Positions 27,388-35,628 of a stretch of DNA of 64,000 nucleotides are shown piece after piece. This DNA comes from Mycolicibacterium lutetiense. Lineage in GTDB: Bacteria > Actinomycetota > Actinomycetes > Mycobacteriales > Mycobacteriaceae. The notes beneath the pieces were generated by a model that had not been told where the DNA came from, ran no database searches, and worked only from the letters and a program-made list of their open reading frames with translations. Made by a program: the position numbers and the translations under genes. Position 1 is the first letter of the stretch. Every line of letters begins with the position of its first letter. Where the stretch lies: positions 1,860,001-1,924,000 of the forward strand of contig NZ_JAGIOP010000002.1 in the NCBI RefSeq assembly GCF_017876775.1. The letters run 5' to 3'.

Positions 27388-28109
27388 GCTCGCCCACGGC
27401 GCGTTCCCTGTCCTTCGGCTCAGAGGCCGCGGCATACGAACGCGGCAGGCCGTCGTACCCACCGGAGGCGATCGACTGGCTGCTTCCCACCGGCGCCCAC
27501 GATGTGCTGGACCTGGGAGCAGGCACCGGCAAGCTGACCACCCGGCTGGTGGAACGCGGGCTGAACGTCACTGCCGTCGACCCCATCCCGGAAATGCTTG
27601 AGCTGCTGTCGAACTCGTTGCCGGACACTCCGGCACTGCTGGGCACGGCCGAGGAGATCCCGCTGGCTGACAACAGCGTCGACGCGGTGCTGGTGGCCCA
27701 GGCGTGGCACTGGTTCGACCCCGAGCGGGCCGTCAAGGAGGTCAGCCGGGTGCTGCGCCCCGGCGGCCGGTTGGGTCTGGTGTGGAACACGCGCGACGAG
27801 CGGTCCGGCTGGGTCAAGGATCTGGGCCGCATCATCGGGCCCGAGCATGATCCGAACAACGAGGTGGCGCTGGCCGAGCCGTTCGGCGCCGTCGAGCGCC
27901 GCCAGGTGGAGTGGACGAGTTACCTGACGCCGCAGGCCCTCATCGATCTGGTGGCCTCCCGCAGCTACTGCATCACCTCACCGGAGCAGGTGCGCACCCG
28001 GACGCTGGAGCAGGTCCGCGAACTGCTGGCCACCCATCCGGCGCTGGCCCATTCATCGGGCCTGGCGCTGCCCTACGTCACGGTCGGTATCCGAGCGACC
28101 CTGACCTAG
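27384..28109 (+). CDS. Class I SAM-dependent methyltransferase
   Basis: A 241-residue methyltransferase with SAM motif [11 protein letters not shown], motif II acid in [14 protein letters not shown], and [43 protein letters not shown] as motifs III-IV, typical of the small UbiE/tellurite-type group. The GTG at 27384 overlaps the metX stop (GTGA), placing it in the SAM-riboswitch operon metY-metX-methyltransferase. It corresponds to Rv3342. Its acceptor is unknown; control by SAM level fits a SAM user. Confidence 0.85.
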   Translation: MSSPTARSLSFGSEAAAYERGRPSYPPEAIDWLLPTGAHDVLDLGAGTGKLTTRLVERGLNVTAVDPIPEMLELLSNSLPDTPALLGTAEEIPLADNSVDAVLVAQAWHWFDPERAVKEVSRVLRPGGRLGLVWNTRDERSGWVKDLGRIIGPEHDPNNEVALAEPFGAVERRQVEWTSYLTPQALIDLVASRSYCITSPEQVRTRTLEQVRELLATHPALAHSSGLALPYVTVGIRATLT

Positions 28110-28129
28110 TCCGCTCCGGCGCCGCGCCC

Positions 28130-29674
28130 TCAGGCGCTGAGCGCATCCAGTTCCGATTCCGGCCCAACCCAACGCTGCAGCGCACCACGTAGTCGGTCTC
28201 GGTCGGACTCGGCGAAATCGTCTGCCGCCCAGGCAACATAGCCGTCGGGCCGGATCAGCAGGAACGCGGCGGGCCGGTCTTCTGCGGTCGCCACCGCCAC
28301 CTCCAGCCGGTCGCGCCAGCCTTCGATCACGTCGGCGTAGTCGCCGCCGGACAGGTCGAGCAACAACGGCCTCCCCGACTGCAGCAACTCGGCAATCCGA
28401 CGACCGTCATCCAGGACGAAATCGGGGACGAAGAATCCGGACAGCCGATGCTCGTCATCGACGTCGTAACGGACATCCGAGCCGGCCAGCGCCCCGGCGA
28501 TGTGCGCCGAGCCGTCCGGCGTCGCCAGGAGTTCACCGAAAAGCGTTCGCAGTGCGGTGACTTCGGGACCGGCAGCCATCAGGGCAGCCTGGGCCATCGA
28601 CTGCATCATCACCCGCTGCCCCGCCGGCCAACGCTCGGTGTGGTAGCTGTCCAACAGACCGTCGGGTGCCCGACCCTGCACCGTGGCGGCCAGTTTCCAT
28701 CCCAGGTTCATGGCGTCCTGCAGTCCCAGGTTCAGACCGGGGCCACCCATGGCCGAGTGGACATGTGCGGCGTCGCCCACCAGGAAGACGTTGCCGGCCC
28801 GGTACTGCGCTGCCTGACGGGTGTTCTGGCCGTTGATCCGGCGCAGGGCATGTGGTCCCGGCCCGTCCGGGGGCGCGATCGGCAGGTCAGCGCCGACCAC
28901 TCGCCTCACGCTCTCACGCAACTCGTCGATCGTCAGGTCCGGCGCGTCGGCGGGCAGGATGGATCCGTATTCGATGGTCCCGAGCATCGACCGTCCCTGC
29001 TGGAATTCCGCATAGATCAGTACACCGCCGTCGAACCGATTGTGCCCGAACGGGATATGTCCGACACCGGGAATGTTCAACGCGCCGTAGCCGGAACGCA
29101 ACTCCTCCGGCAGGCTGATGTGGGCCACCCGTGCGATCACCTCGGAGGTCAGCCCGGGAAACTCGATGTCGGCCTTCTTCCTGACCGGACTACGGCCCCC
29201 GTCGGCGCCGACAAGGTAGGTGGTCGACAGTCGGTAGCTCCCCGTGGATGCCGCGACATCCACGGTGACGCCATCGGATTGCTGCTGGAGATCGACGACC
29301 TCGTGCCCCCAACGGATCTCGACCCCCAGGCCCTGCACCCAGTCCACCAGTTGGCGCACCACCTTGGGCTGTTGAATCACCATGCCGTACATGGGGTTCT
29401 CGACAACATCGGCGAACGGCACCTGCATGCCGGCGAATATGTAGCCGCCCATGGGCTGCGGAGCCTCGGCCGATCCACTGAGCGTCCGATACAGACCCCG
29501 CAGATCGAGCACGCGATTTGCCTGCCCGACAATGCCATTCGCCTTGAGTTCGGGGCTCGGCTCGGGCAGCTGCTCGAGCACCACCGGCCGCACCCCGGCC
29601 AGCGCCAGCTCCCCCGCCACCAGCAGGCCGTTGGGACCGGCGCCGCAGATGACGACGTCTACCTGATCTTTCAT
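28130..29674 (-). CDS. Class A FAD-dependent aromatic monooxygenase (PheA/TfdB, rifampicin-monooxygenase-like)
   Basis: A 514-residue single-component flavin monooxygenase using NAD(P)H and O2. It has the Rossmann GxGxxG (VDVVICGAGPNGLLVAGELAL), the D-G motif (YLVGADGGRSPVRK) and the G-D motif (VFLVGDAAHVHSAMGGPGLNLGLQDAMNLGWKLA). The C-terminal thioredoxin-like domain of about 130 residues is present as in phenol hydroxylases and rifampicin-modifying Rox enzymes. It overlaps the TetR gene by four bases (ATGA), so the pair is an operon under its own repressor. An aromatic or antibiotic substrate is probable but cannot be chosen from sequence alone. Confidence 0.85.
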   Translation of the reverse strand: MKDQVDVVICGAGPNGLLVAGELALAGVRPVVLEQLPEPSPELKANGIVGQANRVLDLRGLYRTLSGSAEAPQPMGGYIFAGMQVPFADVVENPMYGMVIQQPKVVRQLVDWVQGLGVEIRWGHEVVDLQQQSDGVTVDVAASTGSYRLSTTYLVGADGGRSPVRKKADIEFPGLTSEVIARVAHISLPEELRSGYGALNIPGVGHIPFGHNRFDGGVLIYAEFQQGRSMLGTIEYGSILPADAPDLTIDELRESVRRVVGADLPIAPPDGPGPHALRRINGQNTRQAAQYRAGNVFLVGDAAHVHSAMGGPGLNLGLQDAMNLGWKLAATVQGRAPDGLLDSYHTERWPAGQRVMMQSMAQAALMAAGPEVTALRTLFGELLATPDGSAHIAGALAGSDVRYDVDDEHRLSGFFVPDFVLDDGRRIAELLQSGRPLLLDLSGGDYADVIEGWRDRLEVAVATAEDRPAAFLLIRPDGYVAWAADDFAESDRDRLRGALQRWVGPESELDALSA

Positions 29675-30294
29675 TTCTTCCCTCCTGGCTCAGGCAGGCC
29701 CGCGGCCACCGCCGCGAACCCTTTACGCAGCAGTGACGTGAAAGGCACTGGTGGATCAGCGATCCCGTATTCGTCCATCGCGACATCGCCGACCGCACGC
29801 ACCACGGCGGCCACCAGCCGCGGATACATATCGCGTTCCGGGTCGGTGCCGGTCCGTTCGGCGATCGCCGTCACCCACTCGTCGGACATCCCTCGGAAGG
29901 TCGCATCGCGCATCTCCGGGATCATCAGCAGTTTTCGGACCTCGGCCAGCTGCCGGCGGGTCGGCAGCACGTTCTCCGCGCCGTAGACATCGGACATATC
30001 GGCGTCCACCGGACTGGTCACGGACTCGGCGATCGCGGTCCACAGCGGTTCGTCTGCCGGGCGAGACCTCAGCAGGTCGATGCTGCGACGCAAGCGCTCC
30101 TGCTGCCGGTATGCCAGCGCGTCGTACTTGCCGGCGAAGTAGTTGGTGAAGGTGCGCAGCGAGACCCCGGCCAGATTGGCGATGTCCTCGCGGGTGACGT
30201 TCTCCAGTCCGCGCTCGAACGCCAACGTCAACGCCGCATCGCTCAGCGCCCGTCGTGTATCGCGCTTCTTACGCTCCCGCAGTCCCGGCTCCAT
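29671..30294 (-). CDS. TetR-family transcriptional repressor
   Basis: A 207-residue TetR protein: N-terminal HTH over about residues 12-60 (TRRALSDAALTLAFERGLENVTREDIANLAGVSLRTFTNYF with the family's YF/K-D-A-L), and a helical ligand domain after it. It is the first gene of an operon with the flavin monooxygenase. Two palindromes directly upstream (30316-30346) are the likely operators. This layout implies induction by the monooxygenase's substrate. Confidence 0.9.
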   Translation of the reverse strand: MEPGLRERKKRDTRRALSDAALTLAFERGLENVTREDIANLAGVSLRTFTNYFAGKYDALAYRQQERLRRSIDLLRSRPADEPLWTAIAESVTSPVDADMSDVYGAENVLPTRRQLAEVRKLLMIPEMRDATFRGMSDEWVTAIAERTGTDPERDMYPRLVAAVVRAVGDVAMDEYGIADPPVPFTSLLRKGFAAVAAGLPEPGGKK

Positions 30295-30315
30295 GCCACC
30301 ACGCTAGACCAATTG

Positions 30316-30346
30316 TTGCCTATTAGGCAATATTGCCCGCTGGGCA
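30316..30346. promoter_or_regulatory. Tandem palindromic operators of the TetR operon
   Basis: TTGCCTATTAGGCAA (30316-30330) is a perfect 6-3-6 inverted repeat; TGCCCGCTGGGCA (30334-30346) is a second, related 5-3-5 repeat, with centres 17 bases apart. They lie 22-52 bases before the TetR start, as expected for two repressor dimers. Confidence 0.6.
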
Positions 30347-30478
30347 TTTCCTGTGGGATCGCGAGTGCCGAGCCCATCAGGCGCCTTGCATCTAGGCCCT
30401 TGCCGGTGCGCCGAAAGGCCAGTTATTACCCGGAGTTTCCCCAGCTCAGTGCAAGAACTGGCCACTCGGGCGAGAAAA

Positions 30479-30772
30479 TTACGAGGTGCCCAGCGGGTCG
30501 ATGGTCCAGGCGATGTAGAGCACGATGGCACTCACCGTCGCGGTGGTCGTGAAGTCGATGGTCCGCGAACGCACCACCAGGAGCCCGGCCCGGTCATCGG
30601 TCAGGGCCAGCCGCAGCGCGGCCGCAGCGCCCACGCCGATCCCGATGACCAGCGCGCCGCGGCGCCAATAGCCCGCCGCCACCAAGGCGAACGCCGCAAT
30701 GAAGAACAGCCCGACCACCAGGATCGGCCACTGTCCGGCGAACACCTTGCGGACGAACTCATTCACCGTCAC
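30479..30772 (-). CDS. DUF3017 small membrane protein
   Basis: A 97-residue membrane protein of the actinobacterial DUF3017 family with three hydrophobic helices ([41 protein letters not shown] and [17 protein letters not shown]). It overlaps folD by four bases (GTGA), the constant neighbour of this family, and matches Rv3355c. Function unknown. Confidence 0.85.
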   Translation of the reverse strand: MTVNEFVRKVFAGQWPILVVGLFFIAAFALVAAGYWRRGALVIGIGVGAAAALRLALTDDRAGLLVVRSRTIDFTTTATVSAIVLYIAWTIDPLGTS

Positions 30773-31620
30773 GCCAGTTTCGACTCTTCGAGCTCGACGA
30801 CATTGCTCAGCAGGAACGCCCGCGTCAACGGACCCACCCCGCCCGGGTTGGGCGACACGTGCCCGGCCACGTCCCAGACATCGGGCGCAACGTCACCGGT
30901 GAGCTTGCCGTCCACCCGGCTGACGCCGACGTCGACGACGGCCGCGCCGGGCTTGACCATGTCGGCGGTCACCATGTGCGGCACCCCGACCGCGGCGATG
31001 ATGATGTCGGCCTGCCGCGTCAGACTCGGCAGATCGCGGGTGCCCGTGTGGCACAGCGTCACCGTGGCGTTCTCCGATCGTCGGGTCAGCAGCAGGCCCA
31101 TCGGCCGGCCGACGGTGACCCCGCGCCCGATCACCACGACGTGCGCCCCCGCGATCGGCACGTCGAACCGGCGCAACAGGTGCACGATCCCACGGGGAGT
31201 ACACGGCAGCGGTGCCTCTTTACCGAGCACGAGCCGGCCGAGGTTGGTCGGATGCAGACCGTCGGCGTCCTTGGCCGGGTCGATGCGCTCCAGTGCGGCG
31301 TTCTCGTCGAGATGCTTGGGCAGCGGCAGCTGCACGATGTAGCCCGTGCACTCCGGGTTGGCATTGAGCTCGTCGATGGTCTCATCGAGCTGAGCCTGGG
31401 TGATATCGGCAGGCAGGTCACGGCGGATGGAGGTGATCCCGACCTTGGCGCAGTCGGCATGCTTGCCGCGCACGTAGGCCTGCGAACCGGGGTCGTCACC
31501 GACCAACACGGTCCCGAGCCCGGGCGTGCGGCCCGCTTCGGTCAACTTCGCGACGCGCTGCTTGAGATCCACGAAGATCTCGTCACGCGTGGCCTTACCG
31601 TCCAACACAATCGCACCCAC
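30769..31620 (-). CDS. folD: Bifunctional methylene-THF dehydrogenase / methenyl-THF cyclohydrolase
   Basis: FolD interconverts 5,10-methylene- and 10-formyl-tetrahydrofolate for purine, thymidylate and methionine supply. The 283-residue protein has [15 protein letters not shown] with the catalytic Lys, [27 protein letters not shown] and the NADP-binding [12 protein letters not shown]. The GTG at 31620 aligns with the known start of the M. tuberculosis protein ([13 protein letters not shown]); an ATG at 31629 is an alternative. It overlaps the DUF3017 gene and diverges from the flavin oxidoreductase gene at 31658. Confidence 0.94.
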   Translation of the reverse strand: MGAIVLDGKATRDEIFVDLKQRVAKLTEAGRTPGLGTVLVGDDPGSQAYVRGKHADCAKVGITSIRRDLPADITQAQLDETIDELNANPECTGYIVQLPLPKHLDENAALERIDPAKDADGLHPTNLGRLVLGKEAPLPCTPRGIVHLLRRFDVPIAGAHVVVIGRGVTVGRPMGLLLTRRSENATVTLCHTGTRDLPSLTRQADIIIAAVGVPHMVTADMVKPGAAVVDVGVSRVDGKLTGDVAPDVWDVAGHVSPNPGGVGPLTRAFLLSNVVELEESKLA

Positions 31621-31657
31621 GGCTGCCATTGTGTCAGCCACGTGGCAGGCTCAGCAT

Positions 31658-32881
31658 ATGAACACCCAGCCCAATGTGTTCACTGATGTATTCAGTGAGG
31701 CCAAACTCGGCCCCTTGACGCTGCGTAACCGCATCATCAAGGCCGCCACCTTCGAAGCTTCGACCCCTGATGCGCTGGTCACCGATGATTTGATCAACTA
31801 CCACCGGCTGCCCGCGGCCGGCGGTGTCGGCATGACCACCGTCGCGTACTGCGCGGTGTCCCAGGGTGGCCGCACCGACGGTTGGCAGATCTGGATGCGG
31901 CCCGAGGCGGTGCCCGGGCTGACCAGACTGACCGACACCGTCCACGCCGAGGGCGCTGCCATCAGCGCCCAGATCGGCCATGCCGGCCCGGTGGCCAATT
32001 CGCGCACCAACAAGGCCAAGGCGCTGGCCCCCGTGCGGTTCTTCAACCCGCTGTCGATGCGGTTCGCCAAGAAGGCCACTATCGACGACATCCGCGACGT
32101 CACCGAAGCCCACGCCAACGCCGCGCGGCTGGCCATCGACTCGGGATTCGACGCCGTCGAGGTGCACCTCGGCCACAACTACCTGGCCAGCTCGTTCCTG
32201 TCCCCGCTGATCAACCGCCGCACCGACGAATTCGGCGGGTCCTTGGAGAACCGGGCGAAGGTGGCCCGAGGCGTGGTGCGGGCGGTGCGTGACGCCGTCG
32301 ACAAGCACGGCGACCGCAAGATCGCCGTCATCGCCAAGCTCAACATGAGCGACGGTATCCGCGGCGGTATCCCGATGGATGAGTCGCTGCAGACCGCCAA
32401 GTGGCTCGAGGAAGACGGTGGCCTGGACGCCATCGAACTCACCGCAGGCAGCTCGCTGGTCAACCCGATGTACCTGTTCCGCGGCGGCGCGCCGGTCAAG
32501 GAATTCGCCGCGAACTTCAAACCCCCGATCAGCTGGGGCATCCGGATGAGCGGCAACAAGTTCTTCCGCGAATACCCGTACCACGAGGCATATCTGATGC
32601 GCGACGCCGAGAAGTTCCGCGCCGAGCTGACCATGCCGATCATCCTGCTGGGCGGTATCACCAACCGCGAGACCATGGACCGGGCGATGGCGGCAGGCTT
32701 CGAGTTCATCGCGATGGGCCGGGCGCTACTCGCCGAGCCGGATCTGCTCAACCGGATCCAGGCCGAGGAAACCAAGGGTTCGGTCAAATCGCTGTGCACG
32801 CACTGCAACGAGTGCATGCCGACCATCTACAGCCACACCCATTGCGTGGTGACGGGAGCGCCCGACACACTCGTGAAGTGA
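31658..32881 (+). CDS. Old-yellow-enzyme-family NADH:flavin oxidoreductase with C-terminal cysteine cluster
   Basis: A 407-residue FMN TIM-barrel reductase of the OYE/2,4-dienoyl-CoA reductase family (LGPLTLRNRIIKAATFE start; AISAQIGHAGPVAN; GFDAVEVHLGHNYLASSFLSP with the substrate His-x-x-Asn; SLENRAKVARGVVRAVR). The C-terminus reads CTHCNECMPTIYSHTHC, resembling the 4Fe-4S ligands of the longer dienoyl-CoA reductases, but the second flavin domain is absent. It corresponds to Rv3359. The ATG at 31658 is chosen for the family N-terminus. It is translationally coupled (GTGA) to the membrane protein that follows. Substrate unknown. Confidence 0.85.
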   Translation: MNTQPNVFTDVFSEAKLGPLTLRNRIIKAATFEASTPDALVTDDLINYHRLPAAGGVGMTTVAYCAVSQGGRTDGWQIWMRPEAVPGLTRLTDTVHAEGAAISAQIGHAGPVANSRTNKAKALAPVRFFNPLSMRFAKKATIDDIRDVTEAHANAARLAIDSGFDAVEVHLGHNYLASSFLSPLINRRTDEFGGSLENRAKVARGVVRAVRDAVDKHGDRKIAVIAKLNMSDGIRGGIPMDESLQTAKWLEEDGGLDAIELTAGSSLVNPMYLFRGGAPVKEFAANFKPPISWGIRMSGNKFFREYPYHEAYLMRDAEKFRAELTMPIILLGGITNRETMDRAMAAGFEFIAMGRALLAEPDLLNRIQAEETKGSVKSLCTHCNECMPTIYSHTHCVVTGAPDTLVK

Positions 32882-33795
32882 GCACAGACGCCATCAGCGA
32901 CACCATGGTGACCTACCGCTACGTGCGGGTCGGGCTGGTCGCGCTGGTGGTGTTCCTGCTGACCTCGCTGGCATTGACCTGGGCGCACACCTGCCCGCAG
33001 GGGTCGATCAGCGCGTTCTTCTACACCCGCACCCACGCGGTGTTCCTGGCTTCCCTGTGCGCGATCGGCATCTGCCTGATCGCCTACAAGGGCAGCCGGG
33101 TGGGCGAGGACGCGCTGCTGAACTACTCCGGGTTCATGGCCTTCATCGTCGCCCTGGTGCCCACCGGTTCCGACGACCTGTGCCGGCCATGGCTTCCCAC
33201 GGTGAGCGACCCGTTCGGGGGTGTCGCCAACAACGTCGCCGCACTGTTCGTGGCCGTCGCCGTCGGCACCGGCATGTACCTGGCGCTGGACCGCTGGCGG
33301 CGCCCGCAGCGGGCCCCGGTGCCCTCCGCCCCGTCCTGCGCTGAGGCCGCCACCCTGTGGAAGACTGTCGCCACCGCGCTTCTTCGGGTCGAAAAATGGC
33401 TCCCGACAGCATTATTGATCATCGCTATCGCCGGCGCCCCGCTGATGTTGTGGGACTGGTTCGCCGAACATGCGCACGTCATCGCCGCGGTGGCGATGTT
33501 CCTGGCCATCACGCTCGTCGCGGTCTACCACGCGTGCTACGCACGTGCCGCCGTGCGCCGACACCTGGCCCGGTTCTACGCCACCATCGCGGCGCTCATG
33601 CTCGTCACCGTCGTGGCCGGCATCGTGCTGCTGGTCCTGGGGTGGCACTTCGGTGTCATCGCCACCGAACTCACCCTGATTGTGCTGTTTGCGGTGTTCT
33701 GGGCCGTGCAGACCTGGGACGTCTGGGACGCCCAGGACCGCTACCCGGAAGAAGCCGTGCCGACCCTGGCCAATACGCCGACTCAGCCGGTGTAG
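32878..33795 (+). CDS. Uncharacterised polytopic membrane protein
   Basis: The 305-residue protein has about eight predicted membrane helices, e.g. VGLVALVVFLLTSLALTW, VFLASLCAIGICLIA, NVAALFVAVAVGTGMYLAL, TALLIIAIAGAPLML, and two near the end (ALMLVTVVAGIVLLVLGW, ELTLIVLFAVFWAV). No known catalytic motif is seen. The GTG at 32878 overlaps the stop of the reductase gene, so the two are coupled, and it may partner that enzyme at the membrane. Its 3' end overlaps the stop of the convergent gene by 13 bases. Confidence 0.7.
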   Translation: MSTDAISDTMVTYRYVRVGLVALVVFLLTSLALTWAHTCPQGSISAFFYTRTHAVFLASLCAIGICLIAYKGSRVGEDALLNYSGFMAFIVALVPTGSDDLCRPWLPTVSDPFGGVANNVAALFVAVAVGTGMYLALDRWRRPQRAPVPSAPSCAEAATLWKTVATALLRVEKWLPTALLIIAIAGAPLMLWDWFAEHAHVIAAVAMFLAITLVAVYHACYARAAVRRHLARFYATIAALMLVTVVAGIVLLVLGWHFGVIATELTLIVLFAVFWAVQTWDVWDAQDRYPEEAVPTLANTPTQPV

Positions 33796-35561
33796 CCGTC
33801 GATCTGCAGCGTCTGCCCGTCGCGCCGTAGCACCAACACCGCACCCGGCGCCGGAACGAGCCCCTCCACCGATTCCGCAGGCGCCGTCGCGGTCTGCGCG
33901 CACGTCCTCGCGTCGAACGTGCGCAGCGATCCCGGCGTGCCCCGGACGCCGCGGTCGGCAAGGACCAGAGTGTCGGGGAACGCGACGTAGGCAGGCTGGT
34001 CGACTCGTCGGCTCGGCACGTTCGTCCGAACCGCCTCGACGCCGTCGGGAACCTGGCACCGTTGACGGCCGTCCGACCCGAACAGGGTCAGCCGGGTGGT
34101 CCGGTCAGTCAGAAACCACACCACGAAATCATCACTGGGACCGTATGATTCGGCGAAGCGGCCATCTGCCGGTAATTCGGTGACGGTGCGGTGAACGATG
34201 TCGGCATACCTGGCGGCGTCGGGCGCACCGGCGCCCTGCAGCGAGATGACGACCCCGATGCCGTTGGCCGGCTTGGACCCGAGTTGGACGTACCGCTGTT
34301 CGATCGGCACCGCCGGGTCGATCTTCCTCTCCGACAGAACTGTGTCCCAACCGATTTCCCCTGTTTCGGGATCGAGGACACTCAACCAGACCTTGCCGTC
34401 CTGACACTGGACCGTGGACACCACGCCGGAGGCGGTCACCACGGGTTCGACAATGCCGCAACCGGGATGAGGTGCGGGCACACTCCACAACGCATGTCCG
34501 GTCCGGCTGTCATACCGGGTCCAGGTGTGCTGGTCATCCCACCCCACGATGAACGGACCGGTCGCAGAACGTAGACGTCCGCGGGCCGCCTCCTGCAAGC
34601 CCGCATCGTCACTGGCCCACAGGTATTCGCCGGTGACCGCATCCAAGCCGACCAGGCCGCCGCCGACGAACGCCAGCACCGTGGCGCCGTTGTCGACCAC
34701 CCGCATCGCTTCGACGCCCACATCACCGGGGCCGGTACGCGCGTAGTGCCAGCGCTCCTTGCCGTCAGAACCGTAGGCCGTGATGCGGCCGTCGCGATAC
34801 ACCGCGAAACCGGCCCCCGCAGAGTCCATGTCATAGACCGGCAAACGTTGATCACCGAAGGCATCGGGCACCGACACGGTGAACGTCCGCTTCCCCAGCC
34901 CGGCGGGTACTGCGGGCACATCGGTAGCCGGCGCCGTCGTCGCGTCCACGAAGCGCCCGTCGTCACCCGCCCGCAACGCGCCCACGGTCACCACCGCGGC
35001 AACGACGACGGCGATCGCTGCACCGATCGCCAGCAACTTCACCGAGCCGCGTTCCAAGCGCGGGAAGGCGCGTGCCGCCAGGAACGCCGCCACTGCACCA
35101 GCCAGACACAAGCACCACGCCGCCGCACCGAGCGGCAATGCCGTGGTGACCGGGGCGCTGTCCATCACCTTGCGATAGAACGCCGGGATGCCCTGACTGA
35201 CGTAGGCGATGACCAGTATCGCCGCCACGCCCGCCGCGCCGACCGGGGTAGCGGCAAGGTCACGGTCCGTACGTCCGCGCCACACGCTGTACGCCATCGC
35301 CGCGAGCAGCACCAGCGCGATCACCGTCACCGCCAGCACCATCCGATTCGGCAACGCGTCGCCCCAGCGGTGCAGGCCGAAGACGTACCAGCCGCTTTCA
35401 CCTGCACTGCGCGGTGCAATCAGCCGCGCCCAGGCGCCCAACGCCACGGCCCACACCAACCAGACCACCGCCGCACCGGCCAGCACCGTGCCCACCTGGC
35501 GCAGCACGCCGAGGACCCGGACGGCGGCCTTCTGCACCCCTTCAGAACTCATGCGTGCCAT
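33783..35561 (-). CDS. Membrane-anchored PQQ-like beta-propeller protein
   Basis: The 592-residue protein begins with a membrane domain of about five helices (VGTVLAGAAVVWLVWAVAL, RMVLAVTVIALVLLAAMAYSV, GVAAILVIAYVSQGI, AAAWCLCLAGAVAAFLAAR, LLAIGAAIAVVVAAVVTVGAL) in residues 1-200. Residues about 230-590 are an outward propeller built from PQQ-type repeats with Trp/Gly closing strands (RITAYGSDGKERWHYARTG, GLVGLDAVTGEYLWAS, YDSRTGHALWSVPAP, VLDPETGEIGWDTVL). No catalytic residues are recognised; a scaffold or sensor role is possible. The ATG at 35561 is used; 35552 is an alternative. It diverges from the FHA-ABC transporter 67 bases away. Confidence 0.7.
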   Translation of the reverse strand: MARMSSEGVQKAAVRVLGVLRQVGTVLAGAAVVWLVWAVALGAWARLIAPRSAGESGWYVFGLHRWGDALPNRMVLAVTVIALVLLAAMAYSVWRGRTDRDLAATPVGAAGVAAILVIAYVSQGIPAFYRKVMDSAPVTTALPLGAAAWCLCLAGAVAAFLAARAFPRLERGSVKLLAIGAAIAVVVAAVVTVGALRAGDDGRFVDATTAPATDVPAVPAGLGKRTFTVSVPDAFGDQRLPVYDMDSAGAGFAVYRDGRITAYGSDGKERWHYARTGPGDVGVEAMRVVDNGATVLAFVGGGLVGLDAVTGEYLWASDDAGLQEAARGRLRSATGPFIVGWDDQHTWTRYDSRTGHALWSVPAPHPGCGIVEPVVTASGVVSTVQCQDGKVWLSVLDPETGEIGWDTVLSERKIDPAVPIEQRYVQLGSKPANGIGVVISLQGAGAPDAARYADIVHRTVTELPADGRFAESYGPSDDFVVWFLTDRTTRLTLFGSDGRQRCQVPDGVEAVRTNVPSRRVDQPAYVAFPDTLVLADRGVRGTPGSLRTFDARTCAQTATAPAESVEGLVPAPGAVLVLRRDGQTLQIDGYTG

Positions 35562-35628
35562 CGTCACACGCCGCGACACCCAGGCAACGGCCCAGCCCCG
35601 GTGAAAACACCCGATAGAGTTGAGCGCG

